Notes under the pieces: model-generated
Told to the model about the DNA's origin: nothing
The model's input: the letters and a program-made list of their open reading frames with translations, nothing else
The model's database searches: none
Part shown: piece after piece, positions 1 to 5,688 of the stretch
How positions within the stretch are numbered: position 1 is the first letter of the stretch
Layout: each line of letters starts with the position of its first letter
Translations under genes and position numbers: made by a program
Assembly (NCBI GenBank): GCA_002413755.1
Contig: DHXQ01000027.1
Coordinates: forward strand, 7,575-17,002
DNA from: Candidatus Saccharibacteria bacterium UBA5152
GTDB lineage: Bacteria > Patescibacteriota > Saccharimonadia > Saccharimonadales > UBA4665
Direction of reading: 5' to 3'
Length of the DNA stretch: 9,428 nucleotides

Positions 1-239
1 GTCAGATCTTTGACTGCCTTGATGACAGCAACTTTCTGAGCGCCAGCGTCCTTCAGGACGACGTCAAATTCAGTCTTAGCGTCTTCTGCGTCGGCAGCGC
101 CGGCAGCAGGACCAGCAACAGCAACAGCTGCAGCAGCTGGCTCGATGCCGTATTCATCCTTGAGGATGGTTTTGAGTTCGTTTACTTCGAGTACAGTCAA
201 CTTTGTAAGGTCTTCTGCAAGTTTCTTTAAATCAGCCAT
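1..239 (-). CDS. rplL: 50S ribosomal protein L7/L12, N-terminal part (cut by window edge)
   Basis: L7/L12 forms the flexible stalk of the large subunit and recruits translation factors. About 79 N-terminal codons are visible. The protein opens MADLKKLAEDLTKLTVLEVN, the dimerisation domain that docks on L10. An Ala/Gly/Pro-rich hinge follows at about residues 36-52, then the start of the globular C-terminal domain (TEFDVVLKDAGAQKVAVIK). The rest of that domain lies beyond position 1. The ATG at 239 is preceded by AAGGAAGGA about 10 bases upstream, a good ribosome-binding site. It lies 47 bases after rplJ in the usual rplJ-rplL order, so it is probably co-transcribed from the promoter at 994-1022. 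Identification is secure. Confidence 0.96.
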   Translation of the reverse strand, partial: MADLKKLAEDLTKLTVLEVNELKTILKDEYGIEPAAAAVAVAGPAAGAADAEDAKTEFDVVLKDAGAQKVAVIKAVKDL

Positions 240-262
240 TTCGAGTGATTCCTTCCTTGAGC

Positions 263-278
263 CCGGTCTAGCGACCGG
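263..278 (-). repeat. Perfect 6-bp hairpin in the rplJ-rplL gap
   Basis: CCGGTC and GACCGG flank a 4-base loop, just after the rplJ stop and before the rplL ribosome-binding site. No T-tract follows, so it is not an intrinsic terminator. It could be an RNA-processing or stability element that helps set the higher rplL:rplJ ratio. That role is inference from position only. Confidence 0.5.
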
Positions 279-286
279 AGTAATTA

Positions 287-811
287 TTAAGCCGCAGCTT
301 TGTCTGAGATACCGTCAAGCAGAGCGTGAAGGTTGCCAGACAGGGCGTTGGTGATGTCGTTGACCGGTGAAAGCAGCATAGCCACAACTTGGCCGATGAG
401 CTGGTCTTTGCCTGGCAGAGTTGCCAAGGCTTTGACTTCGTCGGCAGTCAGGAACTTGCCGTCTGCAGAAATCGCGCCAACAAATTCAAGTGTTGGGTTG
501 GTTTTTGCAAAGTTGGCGATAGCTTGGGCAGGAGCGACTTCGTCCTGATCGTTGAAGGCGTACAGCAACATACCTTCGAGGGCGCTGGTATCAACACCTT
601 TGAGGGCAGCGGACTGTTGGATAGCCTTGATGACTAAACGGTTCTTGGCGACTTTGAGGACCGTACCATTGGCACGAGCTTCGCGGCGCAAAGACTGGAT
701 AGCCTTCACTGTTGTACCTTGGTATTTGGTGACAACGGTCATCTTGGAGCCGGACAGCAGAGCTGCAACTTCGGCAACGACTTCGTTTTTCTTATCTTTG
801 GTTAGTGCCAT
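287..811 (-). CDS. rplJ: 50S ribosomal protein L10
   Basis: L10 anchors L7/L12 dimers to 23S rRNA at the base of the stalk. The 174-residue protein has the family's usual length and layout. The N-terminal RNA-binding domain opens MALTKDKKNEVVAEVAALL, continues through a KYQGTTVKAIQSLRREAR segment, and has the typical KNRLVIKA stretch. A C-terminal helical tail (LLSPVNDITNALSGNLHALL) carries the L7/L12 docking sites. The start is ATG at 811, with AAGGA ten bases upstream. It is followed by rplL and preceded by an L10 leader RNA with its own promoter, so L10 synthesis is probably autoregulated. Nothing in the sequence is abnormal; the unusual feature is that rplA is not immediately upstream. 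Confidence 0.97.
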   Translation of the reverse strand: MALTKDKKNEVVAEVAALLSGSKMTVVTKYQGTTVKAIQSLRREARANGTVLKVAKNRLVIKAIQQSAALKGVDTSALEGMLLYAFNDQDEVAPAQAIANFAKTNPTLEFVGAISADGKFLTADEVKALATLPGKDQLIGQVVAMLLSPVNDITNALSGNLHALLDGISDKAAA

Positions 812-843
812 AGGGTAAATGTCCTTATGTACTTATGTTTAAA

Positions 844-869
844 CACTCGCTATCGACCTGGCGCGAATG
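844..869 (-). promoter_or_regulatory. Hairpin after the L10 leader domain
   Basis: On the minus strand CATTCGC pairs with GCGAGTG (7 bp, one G-U) around a 12-base loop. It sits between the L10 leader domain and the rplJ ribosome-binding site. Only TTT follows, too short for a convincing terminator. It may be a structured spacer or a weak attenuator; the function is unknown. Confidence 0.4.
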
Positions 870-872
870 CTC

Positions 873-984
873 GTTGCCAAATCCGCGTTTAGAATAATCT
901 AAAGAGATGATTTGTACCTCGGTGACTTATTAAGATTTGCAACTCACTCTCGCGATCTGCGTATCCGTCACTGTCTCTGGCAAC
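873..984 (-). promoter_or_regulatory. L10 leader RNA (autoregulatory site of rplJ-rplL)
   Basis: The RNA between the promoter and rplJ folds into a long closed domain. GTTGCCAGA (984-976) pairs with TTTGGCAAC (881-873), nine pairs with one G-U. Inside it, AGACAGTGAC and GTCACCGAGG pair through GTGAC/GTCAC (971-967 with 926-922), leaving purine-rich flanks on both sides. As I recall the family, AGACAG opposite CCGAGG is the conserved core of L10 leaders, a kink-turn-like element bound by L10 or the L10-L7/L12 complex. The position directly upstream of rplJ fits. The recalled consensus was not checked against a covariance model. Confidence 0.78.
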
Positions 985-993
985 TTAGGTGTC

Positions 994-1022
994 ATTATAT
1001 CTGTTAACGGGGGTTTCGTCAA
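994..1022 (-). promoter_or_regulatory. Sigma70-type promoter of rplJ-rplL
   Basis: Minus-strand -35 TTGACG (1022-1017) and a perfect -10 TATAAT (999-994) are separated by exactly 17 bases. Transcription should start near 987, giving a leader of about 175 nt that contains the whole L10 leader. The promoter begins 16 bases after the stop codon of the dehydratase gene, so rplJ-rplL does not depend on read-through from that gene. Confidence 0.85.
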
Positions 1023-1038
1023 GCCATGCGGAGAGGTT

Positions 1039-2235
1039 CTAAACTGCCTGAAGCTCGCGTTCCGCAGACCGGCTGCCCTGCAGCATCCGAGTGTGCTCAG
1101 CCCAATCTTCCGGCGCAACATTTCTACCAGTCAGGATAGCGATGGTATTATCCGGTGCATCATGTGCCTCTGCGTGCATCGCCGCACCCGCCAGCCAGCC
1201 CGCAACTTCCAGCTGCTGCCCATATACTTGCTCATGGCGTAGGATGGTCCGGGCAATATCCAGATTGCTGACAGTCACAATTCGATCGACGCAGCTCAAT
1301 ATGTTGGGGAATGTAAGTACACCCGGGGCTTTTAGCGCTGTGCCGTCAGAATAACTGTCGGACGATTCATTGGCTTCGCGTCTGTCGGCCAGTTTTGATA
1401 GTTGAGCTGAATTATTGTGCTCACTTTGGACCCCAACTACTTCGATGGATGGATCATTCTCTTTGAGTACGGCCGCTGTGTCGCTGATCAGGCCTCCACC
1501 ACCGATCGGCACGTACACTCGCCGCAATTTGGGCATGCGCGTCAGGAGGTCGACAGCGATGACACTCTGCCCAGTCATAACCTGGTGGTCATCGTAGGGA
1601 TGGGCGAGCGTCGCTAAACCAGCTTCGCCGTCGGTCCGCAGGCAGGCAGCATAGGCAGCTTCAAAGTCATCACCCTCGGCGTGTAAGATTGCACCCCAAT
1701 CCAACAGATCGCCCATTTTGGCAGACGAGTCGCCCACGGGCATGTAGGCATGAAACGGTATGCCGAGCGCGTGACAGACGATCGCACAGCCGAGAGCGTG
1801 GTTGCCATGGCTCGGAGCTTTGATGCCATGCAGCAGCTCGGGCAGGCTGAGCTGCAAAATCTTATTGGCCGCACCCCGAAGTTTGAATGAGCCGCCGGTG
1901 AGCTCGTACTCGTTTTTGAACCATAATCTGCCGCTGGCCTGACCGTCAAAACCATTGGCGGGTGTTAGCGAAGTCTCGCGTGTGAAGTCGCTCGTACGCG
2001 CCTTTGCCAGTAATGCGGCGTAGGTGTAGGGCTTCTCGTTCGTCAACCGTAGGAGAGCGTTATCTTCGATGACAACTCGTTCTTGGATACCCGGATAGCC
2101 GGCGTAGGCGACGAACAGTTCGCGGAGTGGCGAATCTGTCTCCAGTAAGCGATCGTGGTCGTCGCGGGTTACTTCTTTATCTTGGGACTCCAAGAAGACA
2201 TCGGGAACATGGGGTGCGTGGGCTGGATAGTGCAT
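1039..2235 (-). CDS. ilvA: Threonine dehydratase-like PLP enzyme (threonine ammonia-lyase)
   Basis: The protein has 398 residues and the fold-type II PLP architecture of threonine dehydratases. These convert threonine to 2-oxobutanoate and ammonia, the first committed step to isoleucine. The Schiff-base lysine lies in GGSFKLRGA (K118). The cofactor asparagine loop is PSHGNHALG (residues 141-149), the phosphate-binding glycine loop is IGGGGL (244-249), and DGTALKAPG (297-305) is the family's usual DG-AVK-PG element. There is no C-terminal ACT domain, so allosteric inhibition by isoleucine through that domain is absent. The first 70 or so residues are an extension not typical of catalytic-only enzymes. 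The start is ATG at 2235 with a weak GAAAGAG upstream. An Ile-codon attenuator precedes the gene, which supports a biosynthetic role. Serine or diaminopropionate lyase activity cannot be excluded. Confidence 0.85.
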   Translation of the reverse strand: MHYPAHAPHVPDVFLESQDKEVTRDDHDRLLETDSPLRELFVAYAGYPGIQERVVIEDNALLRLTNEKPYTYAALLAKARTSDFTRETSLTPANGFDGQASGRLWFKNEYELTGGSFKLRGAANKILQLSLPELLHGIKAPSHGNHALGCAIVCHALGIPFHAYMPVGDSSAKMGDLLDWGAILHAEGDDFEAAYAACLRTDGEAGLATLAHPYDDHQVMTGQSVIAVDLLTRMPKLRRVYVPIGGGGLISDTAAVLKENDPSIEVVGVQSEHNNSAQLSKLADRREANESSDSYSDGTALKAPGVLTFPNILSCVDRIVTVSNLDIARTILRHEQVYGQQLEVAGWLAGAAMHAEAHDAPDNTIAILTGRNVAPEDWAEHTRMLQGSRSAERELQAV

Positions 2236-2255
2236 GGTACTCTTTCGTAAACATT

Positions 2256-2279
2256 AAAAAAGGCTTCGGGATCGAAGCC
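2256..2279 (-). terminator. Attenuator terminator upstream of the threonine dehydratase
   Basis: On the minus strand GGCTTCG (2279-2273), loop ATCC and CGAAGCC (2268-2262) make a perfect 7-bp stem followed by TTTTTT (2261-2256). It lies 20 bases before the dehydratase ATG and downstream of that gene's promoter, so it can only act as a conditional terminator of the leader transcript. Confidence 0.9.
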
Positions 2280-2349
2280 ATTGATTGCCGGGACTGTGCC
2301 TCAGGATTAGCGAATAATCCTGGCTTCGACCATAGCGAAGCACAGCCCC
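2270..2349 (-). promoter_or_regulatory. Protector and antiterminator helices of the Ile attenuator
   Basis: Two exclusive folds are visible. In the first, GGGGCTGTGC (2349-2340) pairs with GCACAGTCCC (2299-2290), ten pairs with one G-U. This encloses a TTCG/CGAA hairpin (2339-2325) and an 8-bp hairpin CAGGATTA/TAATCCTG (2322-2302), leaving the terminator free to form. In the second, GGTCGAAGCCA (2331-2321) pairs over 11 bases with TGGCTTCGATC (2280-2270), which consumes the 5' arm of the terminator. A ribosome stalled on the Ile codons at 2366-2358 would cover the start of the ten-pair stem and favour the second fold, allowing read-through. Confidence 0.78.
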
Positions 2350-2396
2350 CTTGGGTTAATAATAATTTGAAGAAGTGCTTGTGCTTGCTGGATCAT
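2307..2396 (-). CDS. Isoleucine-rich leader peptide (29 aa)
   Basis: This small ORF starts with ATG at 2396 and ends with TAA at 2309-2307. It begins MIQQAQALLQ, then has three consecutive Ile codons (ATT ATT ATT, residues 11-13), then NPRGLCFAMVEA, and ends RIIR. It resembles ilv-type leader peptides, where a run of the regulatory amino acid's codons lies just before the first pairing arm of an attenuator. Here the ATT run ends nine bases before that arm. The predicted transcription start is only 6-8 bases before the ATG, so translation would be nearly leaderless. If transcription began further upstream, an AGGG (2407-2404) could serve as ribosome-binding site. The peptide itself is unlikely to have a separate function. 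Confidence 0.75.
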   Translation of the reverse strand: MIQQAQALLQIIINPRGLCFAMVEARIIR

Positions 2397-2409
2397 AACT
2401 ATACCCTAC

Positions 2410-2438
2410 ATCTAACAACGTCTGCCGAGTGGTGTCAA
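2410..2438 (-). promoter_or_regulatory. Promoter of the Ile attenuator and threonine dehydratase
   Basis: A perfect -35 TTGACA (2438-2433) is followed after 17 bases by TTAGAT (2415-2410), a modest -10. Transcription would start near 2403, giving a leader of about 168 nt. The -35 box lies 24 bases from the -35 box of the divergent plus-strand promoter, so the two polymerase sites are back to back. Confidence 0.65.
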
Positions 2439-2462
2439 GCACTTTGAGACGATAAAATCACA

Positions 2463-2490
2463 TTGACAGGGCTGTTAAATTAGATATAAT
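2463..2490 (+). promoter_or_regulatory. Consensus sigma70 promoter, plus strand
   Basis: Perfect -35 TTGACA (2463-2468) and perfect -10 TATAAT (2485-2490) are separated by 16 bases. Transcription should start near 2496-2499. It drives the second leader and the 218-aa gene. This is the strongest-looking promoter in the window, for a gene that otherwise seems unremarkable. Confidence 0.88.
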
Positions 2491-2498
2491 ATCCAGCC

Positions 2499-2567
2499 GT
2501 GATCAACTCTGCCCGTCTACTCAAGCAAAACACCTGCCGCATTATGCTCGCAGGTTTATTTGAATGA
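2499..2567 (+). CDS. Candidate leaderless leader peptide (22 aa)
   Basis: A GTG-started ORF begins within about three bases of the predicted transcription start and ends with TGA at 2565-2567. It would read MINSARLLKQ, then NTCRIMLAGLFE. No run of a single regulatory amino acid stands out; LL, CR and IML are the only notable groups. The stop codon abuts TCCGGC (2568-2573), which can pair with the 5' arm of the downstream terminator. A ribosome finishing the ORF would therefore hide that arm. This geometry is the main reason to think it is translated. A shorter ATG-started version (2544-2567) is possible. GTG start and leaderless translation are both unproven. Confidence 0.45.
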   Translation: MINSARLLKQNTCRIMLAGLFE

Positions 2568-2608
2568 TCCGGCAGATACACTCACGCTAACTTGAACTGC
2601 CAGCCGGA
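2532..2608 (+). promoter_or_regulatory. Candidate antiterminator region of the plus-strand leader
   Basis: ACCTGC (2532-2537) pairs with GCAGGT (2550-2555) inside the leader ORF. Just after its stop, TCCGGC (2568-2573) can pair with GCCGGA (2603-2608), and GGCAG (2571-2575) with CTGCC (2597-2601). The TCCGGC/GCCGGA helix uses the 5' arm of the terminator at 2602-2634, so terminator and antiterminator exclude each other. The signal sensed is unknown. Confidence 0.55.
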
Positions 2609-2634
2609 CCAACAACCAAAGGTCCGGCTTTTTT
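2602..2634 (+). terminator. Strong intrinsic terminator before the 218-aa gene
   Basis: AGCCGGACC (2602-2610), a 10-base loop and GGTCCGGCT (2621-2629) form a perfect 9-bp G+C-rich stem, with TTTTTT at 2629-2634. It lies between the promoter at 2463-2490 and the ATG at 2656. It is therefore either an attenuator for that gene or the 3' end of an independent RNA of about 135 nt. Confidence 0.92.
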
Positions 2635-2655
2635 AAAGCAAATCGGAAATTAGTT

Positions 2656-3312
2656 ATGACAGAAATCTTAGGTGCCATGCAACCCGACCCTTCTACCGCC
2701 AATAAGGCTATTTTGTTGCACTATCCTATAACTGGCGCCGACAAAGAGGAGATAGAGTTTGAGCTGAAGCAGCTTAGCAACGATTTACGCGCGGGTCCGG
2801 ATGTAAGCCGGCAATTTAAAGGTACGACGCCAAACGGAGTGCAACTTGTTTACGATACTACTGTGCCTGAAGCAGCTGAATCTGATCAGGACAGATATTA
2901 TGCCCTCAAAGACGCCTCAAACTTTCTGGTTGCAGCTGGCAGGGTTGCGCTCGGGGATGCGAAACCAGGTGACAGTAAAAGATTTCATTATTATCTGGAA
3001 GATCCGCTCCACAGACAGGCGAACGATGGCCTGCTTACAATATTCGCCAAGGGTCTGGGGCGATTATATCCCGTCAAAAAAGCTGCCAAGCTGTCAGGGG
3101 TCATCGTGACTGTTGAGGCCCTAGGGCGAGCGCGCGAAGACACTGAGATTCAAAAAGATCAACCAGTCGATTATCAGGAGTGGTTAAGGTTTGCGAAATT
3201 ACTGGGTTGGAGTGAACGCAGAATCCGACAAGGCCCAAAGACATGCACCACAGTGCTTCCACCGCTACATGTGCCGCAGGCGATATGGTACAGTTTCGAA
3301 AGGGTCGAGTAA
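2656..3312 (+). CDS. Hypothetical protein of 218 residues behind an attenuator
   Basis: I do not recognise this family. The protein is soluble-looking, with no signal peptide or membrane segment. The N-terminal part (residues 17-70) alternates short hydrophobic strands with charged helices. A middle segment at 77-135 (DQDRYYALKDASNFLVAAGR and onward) is rich in aromatic and basic residues, and the end (190-218) is basic and then aromatic (AIWYSFERVE). ATG at 2656 has GGAA about seven bases upstream; a second Met at residue 8 is possible. It is the only clear plus-strand gene and converges on tmk-thyX with a 15-base gap and no clear terminator between them. A consensus promoter and a terminator-bearing leader precede it, so its expression is probably conditional. 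No function is proposed. Confidence 0.75.
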   Translation: MTEILGAMQPDPSTANKAILLHYPITGADKEEIEFELKQLSNDLRAGPDVSRQFKGTTPNGVQLVYDTTVPEAAESDQDRYYALKDASNFLVAAGRVALGDAKPGDSKRFHYYLEDPLHRQANDGLLTIFAKGLGRLYPVKKAAKLSGVIVTVEALGRAREDTEIQKDQPVDYQEWLRFAKLLGWSERRIRQGPKTCTTVLPPLHVPQAIWYSFERVE

Positions 3313-3327
3313 GGTTGCGCACTGATA

Positions 3328-5688
3328 CTATTTCGAGTCGAGCTGGTCCAACTTATATTGGGTGTAGCGCTCGGCAGCTAGTCGGGTGAGTTTGTCGTCT
3401 TCACCCTGGTTGACGAACTTCATGGCGTTGGCAATAATCGGGTGGACTTCGGCGACTTTGTTGTGCATTTCAGACACCAGTTTACGGTAGGTCGGGTGGC
3501 CCTGCGGGCTGGTGCGCAGTTCGTGAAAATGAAAAGCCTCGCGGGCGTTGTAGGTAAACTTCCAGCGCATTTTGTGGCCCAGGAGCGTGGCGTATTGCGC
3601 TTCTAATGCGTGCCCATTTGACTGTAATAAACTGTGCAGTTTCAGACTGATAGCGAAGCATTCCTCGAACATATCGACCAGCCCGGCATCCTCGACAAGT
3701 TTTGGCACATCGAAACCATAGCGCGGTGTGAGCTCCTGCCACACTAAGTCGTCAACCATCCGGTGGCGCTGCAGGTCGCAAAAAATACCAAAATCACAGA
3801 CGATATCCCAACTGTAATGGATCTTTTCGAGTGCCCTGCCCGGTTTGTGCCGGCGGTTTAAACGTTCGCCGAAATAGGTTTGCATTACTGCAAGCTTGTC
3901 ATCGTATGACCAGTGCGAAACTTCATCCTTGATATCAGCGAGTGGTAAGTGGCTGTGCTCGTAGAGAATGTCGGCGACGATGTCGAGCTCATTGCGCGGG
4001 TAGACCTCTGTCAGAGTAATTGCTGGCGGTTGGCCGTCGGCATGAACCTTGGAAAGCTTGTCATGGGCCAGTTCTGCAGTCTGGGTGCGGGTATTGGCAC
4101 GGTAGGCGATCATCGCTCCGCCCCGTTCGGGCTTGTCGGCCCGTTCCAGCAAGACTGGGACAACTTTGCGGGCCTGCTCGAGTAATTGCTGGCCAATATC
4201 CCGGGCTTCAGGCATATCATCGCTCAGCAGATGCATGATCAGGCTTTCGAGGGCTTGGCCGGAGGCGTAGATGCCGACTGTAGTCGTCGTGGCTGTCGGT
4301 AACACTAATCGGGCAGCGTCGCAGGCCTGAGCCCGGACAGCACCGCGCCAGGCACCATCACGCTCCTTTTCTGGTGTGTCGGAGGTACCGGTAATATAAT
4401 CAGTCAGTTTATGGACCATATTGGAATAGAGATCGAAGATGGCGTCCATGTGCAGGATGTACTCATCGCGGACTGTGCCCAGCAGTGTCTGGGGGACATA
4501 GTAACGATACTTACCATCGGCTGATTTTTGGTCAAAATAGATGTAGCGCGTCGATTGTTCCAGATAGGCGGCCAGCCGGCCCCATTCCAGTTTTTTGGTC
4601 ATGTATTTGGTGGTATTCTCGATCACGAAATGCAGCCCGGCCAACTGTTGCACCGAGTCGTCACCGTAGGCTGTAATAACCCGCCTCAGCAGCTGCTCAT
4701 CTTTGCCTAACTTGGCGGCAAATTCGTCGAGAATTGTGATCCGCATGTCATCACCGCGCCGGCTGAGGCGGGCCATGGCGGCTGCGATCGTCATTGGGCT
4801 GAGTTTGTCGGTGAAGGCATAAACATTGCTGTCTGTGGAGGTGACAGCGTCACTCAGCCACTCGCGACCAGCATCAGTAACGCTAAAGCTGCCGTTTTCG
4901 TGCTTTTGCACCAGCGGCTCATCGGGCCCAGTTGACTTCTCCGTGACTGCGGGCAGGCTGGGTGGCGCGGCCTGAGCTGTAACGGCAGCTGGCTGCGAAG
5001 TCTGCATGACTGGTGGTTCGTGCTCCGGAGTGGTGCTGGTGGCAGCACTTGGCGTGCGTGCGGCCAGGGTGTTTGATACTAAGCGCCAGATTGTTTCGGA
5101 AATTTCATCCTGATTGACACTGGCGTCGACAACCGGTAGTTTGCGCTGGTTGGCCTCCCATAGGTAACCGGCACGGACGCGCTCCAAAAAGTCGCGGCCG
5201 AGATTGTCGAAGCGTTCACCGGCACCACGGTCATGAGCCCGCTCGATGAGAATATTGACCGGTGCATCCATGATGATGCACAGGTCGGGCTCGACACCGT
5301 CAACCGCGAAGCTAATAATACTATTGATTGTGGCGTAATCCGGTACGTCGCCCCGGCCGTAGTACTGGATAGCTAATGTCGTCAAATAGTTGCGGTCGAC
5401 GACGCAGATAATCCCCTGCTCGACGCTTTGCTTGATGATTTGCAGCGATTGGGCGCGGGCCGCGTTGTATAACAGTACCTCGGCGCGAGTATTCATGGGA
5501 TAGCGAGGATCCTGGGTCAGTTGGCGGATGGCCCGCGCCGTCAGGTCGCTTTGGCTGTCGGGCTCACGTAGCACGCGGACTGGCAAACCGGCAATCTGTA
5601 GTCGCCGGGCAAGCTCCTGTATCTGGGTCGTCTTACCGGCACCCTCGGGACCCTCGATGACAATGTATTTGCCGCGGATATCAGTCAT
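3328..5688 (-). CDS. Thymidylate kinase fused to a tandem ThyX-like thymidylate synthase
   Basis: This 786-residue fusion runs from ATG at 5688, overlapping the dcd stop by 8 bases with AAGGA seven bases upstream; an upstream TTG at 5703 is less likely. Residues 1-205 are thymidylate kinase: P-loop GPEGAGKTT (13-21), VVDRN (96-100) and a basic lid RAHDRGAGERFDN (150-162). An Ala/Pro/Thr linker covers about 208-255. Two ThyX-like domains follow. Domain 1 has YGDDSVQQLAGLHF (341-354), then WGR (369-371), a LEQSTRY motif (376-382) and a RLVLPTATTTT strand (460-470). Domain 2 has RHR (641-643), then WQELTPRY (650-657), and NAREAFHFHELR (714-725). The ThyX signature RHR-x7-S is thus split: domain 1 keeps the Ser (S379) and domain 2 keeps RHR. 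It should make dTMP from dUMP using methylenetetrahydrofolate and flavin, then dTDP. The thyX assignment is strong at family level; activity is inferred. Confidence 0.9.
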   Translation of the reverse strand: MTDIRGKYIVIEGPEGAGKTTQIQELARRLQIAGLPVRVLREPDSQSDLTARAIRQLTQDPRYPMNTRAEVLLYNAARAQSLQIIKQSVEQGIICVVDRNYLTTLAIQYYGRGDVPDYATINSIISFAVDGVEPDLCIIMDAPVNILIERAHDRGAGERFDNLGRDFLERVRAGYLWEANQRKLPVVDASVNQDEISETIWRLVSNTLAARTPSAATSTTPEHEPPVMQTSQPAAVTAQAAPPSLPAVTEKSTGPDEPLVQKHENGSFSVTDAGREWLSDAVTSTDSNVYAFTDKLSPMTIAAAMARLSRRGDDMRITILDEFAAKLGKDEQLLRRVITAYGDDSVQQLAGLHFVIENTTKYMTKKLEWGRLAAYLEQSTRYIYFDQKSADGKYRYYVPQTLLGTVRDEYILHMDAIFDLYSNMVHKLTDYITGTSDTPEKERDGAWRGAVRAQACDAARLVLPTATTTTVGIYASGQALESLIMHLLSDDMPEARDIGQQLLEQARKVVPVLLERADKPERGGAMIAYRANTRTQTAELAHDKLSKVHADGQPPAITLTEVYPRNELDIVADILYEHSHLPLADIKDEVSHWSYDDKLAVMQTYFGERLNRRHKPGRALEKIHYSWDIVCDFGIFCDLQRHRMVDDLVWQELTPRYGFDVPKLVEDAGLVDMFEECFAISLKLHSLLQSNGHALEAQYATLLGHKMRWKFTYNAREAFHFHELRTSPQGHPTYRKLVSEMHNKVAEVHPIIANAMKFVNQGEDDKLTRLAAERYTQYKLDQLDSK

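Noticed and set aside
930..1121. Short minus-strand ORF across the rplJ promoter
   Set aside because: It overlaps the dehydratase 3' end, the promoter and the L10 leader, and has no ribosome-binding site.
2302..2349. tRNA-like or small-molecule riboswitch fold in the dehydratase leader
   Set aside because: The junction with a 7-base loop looked suggestive, but there is no acceptor or T-loop and no T-box or known riboswitch core. The leader ORF with Ile codons explains the structure better.
3296..3336. Bidirectional terminator between the convergent genes
   Set aside because: Only a 6-bp TCGAAA/TTTCGA pairing around a 29-base loop is visible, with no T-tract.
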